Origin: Elymus sibiricus
Taxonomy: Eukaryota > Streptophyta > Magnoliopsida > Poales > Poaceae
Length of the DNA: 64,000 bases
Direction of reading: 5' to 3'
Assembly (NCBI GenBank): GCA_039707655.1
Contig: CM077667.1
Coordinates: 543,348,222 to 543,412,221, forward strand
The position numbers and the translations under genes were made by a program. This document shows positions 58,084-64,000 of the stretch, in pieces. Below the pieces are notes generated by a model. The model was not told the origin of the DNA, did not search any database, and was given only the letters and a program-made list of their open reading frames with translations. The first letter of the stretch is position 1. Every line of letters begins with the position of its first letter.

Positions 58084-60421
58084 ATTGAAGATGGTCGAAT
58101 GCAAAAAAGAACAAATCTATGACATTGCGTTCATTAGCCCAAATACCGTAAATGAATGGTCGGTACAAAACGAGGCCAAAGATACCGAGGACAACTTGCT
58201 AGAAGCGTTCCTTAGACATCAAAACAAAAGGGAAATACTCTTTCCTTACAACTTCAAGTGAGTGTTACTATCTTGTGCATATTCGGTTTCGCTTACTCGA
58301 GGTTAAGTAATGTAATTGATGAGTTATGCGTGCGCAGCTGATAACCCACAAGTATAGGGGATCGCAACAGTTTTCGAGGGTAAAGTATTCAACCCAAATT
58401 TATTGATTCGACACAAGGGGAGCCAAAGAATATTCTCGAGAATTAGCAGCTGAGTTGTCAATTCAACCACACCTGAAAGACTTAATATCTGCAGCAAAGT
58501 ATTCAGTAGCAAAGTAGTATGGAAGTAACGGTAACGATGGCAAGGTGACAGTAGCAGTGTTGTAGTGATTGTAACAGTAGCAATGGAAAAGTAACTTAGC
58601 AAAGATCAATATATGAAAAGCTCGTAGGCAATGGATCAGTGATGGATAATTATGTTGGATGGCATTCATCATGCAACAGTTATAACATAGGGTGACACAG
58701 AACTAGCTCCAATTCATCAATGTAATGTAGGCATGTATTCCATATATAGTCATACGTGCATATGGAAAAGAACTTGCATGACATCTTTTGTCCTACCCTC
58801 CCGTGGCAGCGGAGTCCTAATGGAAACTAAGGGATATTAAGGCCTCCTTTTAATAGAGAACCGGACCAAAGCATTAGCACTTAGTGAATACATGAACTCC
58901 TCAAACTACGGTAATCACCGGAAAGAATCCCAGTTATTGTCACCCTGGGGGATGCGGATCATAACTCGTAATAGGTGTCTATAACTTGCAAGATAGGATC
59001 AAGAACACATATATATTCATGAAAACATAATAGGTTCAGATCTGAAATCATGGCACTCGGGCCCTAGTGACAAGCATTAAGCATAGCAAAGTCATAGCAA
59101 CATCAATCTCAAAACATAGTGGATACTAGGGATCAAACCCTAACAAAACTAACTCGATTACATGATAAATCTCATCCAACCCATCACCGTCCAGCAAGCC
59201 TACGATGGAATTACTCACGAACGGCGGAGAGCATCATGAAATTGGTGATGAAGGATGGTTGGTGATGACGACGATGTCGATTTCCCCTCTCCGGAGTCCA
59301 AAACAGACTCCAGATCTGCCCTCCCGAGGAAGAACAGGAGGTGGCGGCGGCTCCGTATCGTAAAACGCGATGAACTCTTCTCTCTGATTTTTTTCTCCGC
59401 GAATAGGAATATATAGGAGTGGAATTGAGGTTGGCGGAGCTGCAGGGGGCCCACAAGATAGGGGGGCGTGCCCCCCTGGCTTGTGACCAGGTGGTGGCCC
59501 CTCTCCGGTTGATTCTTTCGCCAGTATTTTTTATTAATTCCAAAAATATTCTTCGTAAATTTTCAGGTCAATCTGAGAACTTTTATTTCTGCACAAAAAT
59601 AACACCAAGGCAATTCTACTGAAAACAGCGTCAGTCCGGTTTAGTTCCATTCAAATCATCCAAATTAGAGTCCAAAACAAGGGCAAAAGAGTTTGGAAAA
59701 GTAGATACGTTGGAGACGTATCAGCAGCTTCCACTATATTCTGCTATCCATTAACCTTGACGGGGCATTAGTAACTGTCTTAGACTCTCTCCGTAAAGAT
59801 CTCAAGTATTATGCGGACATGACTGCAATGCTCCAGAAGTAAGTTCAAACAATACTGGGACCATATCGGCAACTTTCGTTCATTTCCTGATATCAAGTAA
59901 TCATTTTCTTTGCCTGCCAGGGTTTGGAAAAAGTTCACCACTATGGTTCCGAGTCTGAAGAAGGAGCTGCGATTTACACACCCCAAAGTAAGTAGTACTA
60001 GCTAGTTCCGCGCATCTCTCATTGATTCTAGTTTCATCAATACCATTATCATGCTTGCTTATCAGTTTGATTGAACTCTATTCTTGTAAAGTGCTTGTAC
60101 CATGCACCCGGGACTCATTTATGTGGATACTACGTATGCGAGTTCATTCGCCACTATACCTCTGAGCGGGGCTTCTCTGAGAAACAATTTGAAGTACGTA
60201 AACAATATTCATAATTTTATTTTATATATTACCATCAATTGTGTTGAGTTTCATTCATATATATGTATTGACCCCCTTCTTTAAATTAGATCTGGCAGAT
60301 GCGGGATGAACTCCTACCACATGATCGCATACGAGCAATTCAAGAGGAATTGGTGGGATTCTTTCTTGACCACGTCATACCTGAACACGGAGAATACCAT
60401 GTGAAATTGCAATGGTTGTAA
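58084..60421 (+). pseudogene. ULP1/C48-like protease exons of the CACTA element, split by a solo LTR
   Basis: Exons inferred from AG/GT sites and family resemblance: 58084-58258 (IAFISPNTVNEWSV... FLRHQNKREILFPYNF), about 59728-59838 (FHYILLSINLDGALVTVLDSL), 59921-59988 (VWKKFTTMVPSLKKEL), 60092-60193 (YHAPGTHLCGYYVCEFIRHY) and 60290-60421 (MRDELLPHDRIRAIQEEL, stop TAA). The catalytic histidine (FHYI), aspartate (LDSL) and cysteine (LCGYY) are present. The Gln usually 7 before the Cys appears as His. Such domains are known in plant CACTA and MULE elements. The solo LTR lies between exons 1 and 2. Confidence 0.75.
58339..59723 (-). repeat. Solo LTR (1385 bp) with 5-bp target duplication
   Basis: On the minus strand it starts TGATACGTCTCCAACGTATC and ends GGGTTATCA. 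GCAGC flanks it at 58334-58338 and 59724-59728. No internal domain or second LTR follows, so it arose by LTR-LTR recombination. This LTR type is common in Triticeae. The duplication contains the AG of a splice acceptor of the ULP exon. Confidence 0.85.
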
Positions 60422-61302
60422 GGGATGTTATATTGTACATATGTAGTAGCGTCGGATAGATATACGAAAACTTGTTGTTCGACCAAGCACGGAGAAAGAG
60501 ATGTCACTTCTCTCTATATATGTTCATGACGATCTTGTGTAATTAATGGTTTCCTTCATTTGCTTACTAGCTAGCGTCGAGTTCTCTCTATATGTATAGT
60601 AGCTAGCGTCGACCAAGCATGGAGAAAGAGAGGTCACTTCTCTCTATTAGCTAGCTAACACAAACTCCTCGACGGGTGCTCCAATGACGATGACGACGGC
60701 GAGCGCTGGTGCGGTGGCTCCGATGTGTTTGAGCTCGCGGGGCACTCAGAGGAAGAAGAAGAGGCGAAGACGAAGAGGAAGAAATGACCTTGGGGGCACC
60801 TCCTCACCTATTTATAAAGACCAAGAGGACAGATCCAAGTTAGGGCTCTCGAGAGATAGGTAGCGAAAGCAACCCTTGTAATCGAGATTTTAACATCAAT
60901 AAGAAAACCCAGAGCAGGAGTAGGTTTTTACCTCACCAGAGCGGCCGAACCTGGGTAAATTGTCTCTCTCGTTCCTATCAACCCCATCCAAGGCTTCGCC
61001 TAGCCGCCATGGCCTCACAACTAAGTTCTCTCATGAGGACACTTGCCCTGTCAACCCCACGACAACATCCCCAAACTTAGATGCTTGAGTATTCCTAGAA
61101 TTTTACCTTGGGGTGTCTTGGGCATCCCCAAGCTTAGGCTCTTGCCACTCCTTATTCCTTCATCCATCATGATAGCACCCAAAACAAGAAAACTTTAGCA
61201 CACAAAATTCAACAGAAACCTCATGAGATCCGTTAGTATAATAGGTAAATCAAAAACTTTAGGAACTGTTATAAATTGATTCATATTTTATTATTGCATA
61301 AG
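60422..61302. other. End of CACTA sequence and fragments of other LTR elements
   Basis: Two near repeats of CGACCAAGCA(C/T)GGAGAAAGAGA with CACTTCTCTCTAT lie at 60480-60650. A TATTTATAAAG box near 60819 and an end CCCCACGACA at 61064 suggest a truncated LTR (about 60700-61064). The segment 61065-61300 (CATCCCCAAGCTTAGG) resembles the interior of a Triticeae retroelement. Boundaries uncertain. Confidence 0.4.
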
Positions 61303-61319
61303 CACTACTGGAATCAGGC

Positions 61320-61802
61320 ACTTTGCCGTCTGCTATAGCAGACGGCAAAGGCATACTTGGCGGACGGCAAAGGCTTTGCCGTCAGCCAGCAGACGGCAAA
61401 CACTCCGGCCGAACGGCTGCCGGCAAAGGCGGCTTTGCCGTCTGCTGGCAGACGGCAAAAGACTTTCCTTCTTTGCCGTCTGCCAGCAGACGGCAAAGAG
61501 CGTGGACGGCACAGAAAAGGTTCCATCCCCGTTAGGTGGCTAACGGCGCTCTTTGCCGTCTGCCAGCAGACGGCAAAGAGCTGTAGATGACGTCAGCTGA
61601 CGTCAGGCTTCAGCTGGGCCCAGGCAGGCTCTTTGCCATCTGCTGGCAGACGGCAAAGAACTTTCCTTCTTTGCCGTCTGCCAGCAGACGGCAAAGACGC
61701 CACATAGGCCAGCCCAGGTTGCACAGGCTGCTGCCACGTGGCCTCTTTGCCGTCTGCCAGTAGACGGCAAAGAGCTTTGCCGTCTGCTAGCAGACGGCAA
61801 AG
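61320..61802. repeat. Subterminal palindrome array of the second CACTA
   Basis: CTTTGCCGTCTGC and its inverse GCAGACGGCAAAG alternate, often as a full palindrome around a short centre, more than ten half-sites in all. Confidence 0.92.
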
Positions 61803-62082
61803 TGGCTATATAGCCCCTGTTTTTTTTCTGTTTTTTGTTATATCAATTCATTTTCACAGAAATTCAAACACATATATATATATATTCAGAATCACATAGT
61901 TTCAAACATCAAACATCATACATCAAACGTAGTTTCAAACATCAAACATAGTTTCACCATCGTCATCAAACATCATACATCCAATTCATATATACATAGT
62001 TTCACAAACATCTAATATGTAAACAGTAGCATTATGCCCTTCCATGAAGTGAATCAAACCTGCAAAAATGGGAGTAAGAAAT

Positions 62083-62367
62083 TAGAAGAAGAAGAAGAAG
62101 ACTAGAAGAAGAGGAAGAAAAAGAAGAAGAAGAAGAAGAAGAAGAAGAAGAAGACTAGAAGAAGAAGAAGACTAGAAGAAGAAGAAGAAGAAAAAGAAGA
62201 AGAAGAAGAAGAAGAAGAAGAAGAAGAAGAAGAAGAAGAAGAAGAAGAAGAAGAAGAACAAGACTAGAAGAAGAGGAAGAAAAAGAAGAAGAAGAAGAAG
62301 AAGAAGAAGAAGAAGAAGAAGAAGACTAGAAGAAGAAGAAAAAGAAGAAGAAGAAGAAGAAGAAGAA

Positions 62368-62399
<32 letters not shown>

Positions 62400-62613
62400 A
62401 GGAGAAGAAGGAGAAGAAGGAGAAAAAGAAGAAGAAGAAGAAGAAGAAGACTAGAAGAAGAAGAAAAAGAAGAAGAAGAAGAAGAAGAAGAAGAAGAAGA
62501 AGAAGACTAGAAGAAGAGGAAGAAAAAGAAGAAGAAGAAGAAGAAGAAGAAGAAGAAGAAGAAGAAGAAGACTAGAAGAAGAAGAAGAAAAAGAAGAAGA
62601 AGAAGAAGAAGAA

Positions 62614-62645
<32 letters not shown>

Positions 62646-63138
62646 AGGAGAAGAAGGAGAAGGAGAAGGAGAAGAAGAAGAAGGAGAAGGAGAAGAAGGA
62701 TAAGAAGAAGAGGAAGAAGAAGAAGGAGAAGAAGAAGAAGAAGAAGAAGAAGAAGAAGAAGAAGAAGAAAGAAGAAGAAGAAGAAGAAGAAGAAGAAGAA
62801 GAAGGAATAGAGGAGAAGAAGAAGAAGAAGAAGAAGAAGAAGAAGAAGAAGAAGAAGGAGAAGAAGAAGGAGAAGAAGAAGAATAAGAAGGAGAAGAAGA
62901 AGAAGAAGAAGAAGAAGGAGAAGAGGAGAAGAAGGAGAAGGAGAAGGATAAGAAGGAGAAGAAGAAGAAGAAGAAGAAGGAATAGAGGAGAAGAAGGAGA
63001 AGAAGAAGAAGAAGAAGAAGAAGAAGAAGGAGAAGAAGGAGAAGAAGGAGGAGAAGGAGAAGGAGAAGCAGGAGAAGCAGGAGAAGGAGAAGGAGGAGGA
63101 GGAGGAGGAGGAGAAGGAGAAGGAGAAGAAGAAGGAGC
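62083..63138 (+). repeat. GAA-rich polypurine array of about 1 kb
   Basis: Almost uninterrupted GAA/AAG/GGA triplets, broken at intervals by ACTAGAAGAAGAGG-type units (62100-62580), which suggests a higher-order unit. One strand is nearly all purine. ORFs through it (poly-Ser/Phe) are artefacts. Smaller copies are at 63417-63436 and 63642-63725. Confidence 0.93.
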
Positions 63139-63420
63139 TAAATAGGTCATATTAAGTCATTTTGGAGCTAAATAGGTCATTTTGGAGCATATTAAGTCAT
63201 TTTGGAGCTAAATAGGTCATTTTGGAGCTAATTAAGGTTATTATATCATTTTTGAGCTAGCTAAGCATATAAATCCATTTTTGGAGGAATAAATGCTAAG
63301 TATAGGTTATTTTAGAGCTATCCTAGGTTAAATAGGTCATTTTGGAACTAATTAAGGTTGTTATGTCATTTTTTAGCTAGCTAAGCATATTAAGTGATTT
63401 TGGAGGAATAAATGCTAAGA
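63137..63420 (+). repeat. TCATTTTGGAGCTAAATAGG minisatellite
   Basis: TAAATAGGTCATTTTGGAGC and ATTAAGTCATTTTGGAGC recur at 20-45 base intervals; a longer unit ending GGAGGAATAAATGCTAAG occurs twice (about 63282 and 63402). Confidence 0.75.
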
Positions 63421-63807
63421 AGAAGAAGAAGAAGAACATGATGATCCTATTCCTTCTTTTCCTCCTCTTCCTTGTTTTTCTTTCATCTTATTCATTATTT
63501 GTGTCATTTTAGAGTTAACCTATCTAAGTATGCCATTTTTTTGCTAACCTATGAAAATTATGTAAGTATAGGTCATTATTGTGCTTACCTTGGTAATTAT
63601 GCCATTTTTGAGCTAAATTAGGTAAGTATATGCCATTTTAGAAGAAGAAGAAGACAAGAAGAAGACAAGAAGAAGAAGAAGAAAAGAAGACTAGAAGAAA
63701 AAGACTAGAAGAAGAAGAAGAAGAAGGTGTTTACCCTTTTCATTTTTGGAGGAAAAAATGCTAAGCATATTGAGTCATTTTGTTAAGCTAAACACTTGGG
63801 AAAACTT

Positions 63808-63900
63808 ACCGTCATCATTTAGATGTAGGTGAAGGACCGGTCGCGCCAGTGGCAGATGGAGAAGCATCGGTCGATGCTTGTCGGGAGTTATGCTGCACCA
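63808..63900 (-). pseudogene. Probable terminal exon of a CACTA protein
   Basis: The minus strand reads HNSRQASTDASPSATGATGP and then SPTSK before a TGA, a Ser/Thr/Ala-rich C-terminus in the position expected for the last exon of a CACTA protein. The upstream exons are outside, so this is tentative. Confidence 0.35.
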
Positions 63901-64000
63901 AAGATCATTTGCAGTGTATCGTTAGCATGATGCAACTCAAATGTGAAGACTAGTAACTAATGACCATTCAAATGAAACTCACCGTGCCCGCTGGAGCAAT

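Larger units (their letters stand above)
48255..60660 (+). mobile_element. CACTA (En/Spm) transposon or two fused CACTA parts
   Basis: The left end is CACTAGTAGAAAACAGGG with 3-bp flank GAA. Subterminal TTTAGTCCCGGTT repeats and their inverses fill 48290-48535, and a TATATATAT box lies at 48549-48557. TNP2 transposase, a tandem array, ORF1 and ULP1-like exons follow in the same direction. A second block of CCGGTT repeats at 53590-53905 looks like another subterminal region, so the element may be composite. No matching TAGTG right end was found; 60660 is only where element-like sequence fades. Confidence 0.8.
61303..64000 (-). mobile_element. Second CACTA transposon, one end, runs off the window
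   Basis: It starts CACTACTGGAATCAGGCACT, with flank AAG. Subterminal CTTTGCCGTCTGCCAGCAGACGGCAAAG palindromes fill 61320-61802. A non-coding spacer, a GAA-rich array and TCATTTTGGAGCTAAATAGG repeats follow. A probable terminal exon lies at the right edge on the minus strand, so the transposase gene should be right of the window. Confidence 0.85.

Noticed and set aside
61320..61802. Regularly spaced palindromes that could suggest a CRISPR array
   Set aside because: Plant DNA next to a CACTA terminus; no unique spacers of constant length; these are subterminal repeats.
62572..63150. 192-aa minus-strand ORF of Ser/Phe/Pro runs
   Set aside because: Translation of the GAA array; no coding signal.

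Overview
The window is nuclear DNA of a grass, almost certainly Triticeae (wheat, Aegilops or barley type). The evidence is a BARE-1/WIS/Angela-like Copia LTR, TA-flanked Stowaway MITEs, large CACTA transposons with CCGGTT-type and CTTTGCCGTC-type subterminal repeats, and a Tat-lineage Gypsy element. No rRNA, tRNA or CRISPR was seen. Most of it is nested transposable elements. Only a few host-type genes are visible, and only one of them, 5056-6582 on the minus strand, is intact. Family names rest on remembered family features, not on a search. Layout: (1) 1-3673 is the 3' half of a decayed Copia element with its 3' LTR. (2) 3674-36974 is a gene-poor mosaic. It holds the intact 508-aa minus-strand gene, Stowaway MITEs, a 271-bp TRIM/SMART-like mini-LTR element, an old LTR fragment, LINE remnants, two Helitron 3' ends, a duplicated block with an expanded (AT)n tract, three copies of a TATA-containing promoter-like sequence, a 600-bp MULE with a 9-bp target duplication, an RRM remnant, an F-box/DUF295 gene with one in-frame stop, and a long fold-back MITE. 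(3) 37133-47222 is a complete Ty3/Gypsy element with two LTRs and target duplication GTCAT. It lies inside an F-box-associated gene whose two halves (47223-48254 and 36975-37132, minus strand) join in frame once the element is set aside. (4) From 48255 a CACTA element replaces the 5' part of that gene: TNP2 transposase, a 339-bp tandem array, a second set of subterminal repeats, an ORF1 gene with a proline-rich repeat, and ULP1-like protease exons. A 1385-bp solo LTR with TSD GCAGC sits at a splice acceptor of those exons. (5) From 61303 a second CACTA element begins and runs off the window. It has dense CTTTGCCGTC palindromes, about 1 kb of GAA-rich polypurine sequence, and a probable minus-strand terminal exon near the right edge. 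Order of events inferred from nesting: an F-box-associated gene existed; a CACTA element and a Tat retrotransposon entered it; the CACTA element received a retrotransposon that later collapsed to a solo LTR. Reading frames of the older elements carry several stops and frameshifts. The Tat element looks comparatively young (LTRs about 2 percent apart by hand count) but already has stops in gag and integrase. I found no convincing new biological system. The most informative signals are the frame-proven gene disruption, the ULP-bearing CACTA with a solo LTR at its splice site, the small structured elements (TRIM, MULE, fold-back, Helitrons), and the three promoter-like copies.
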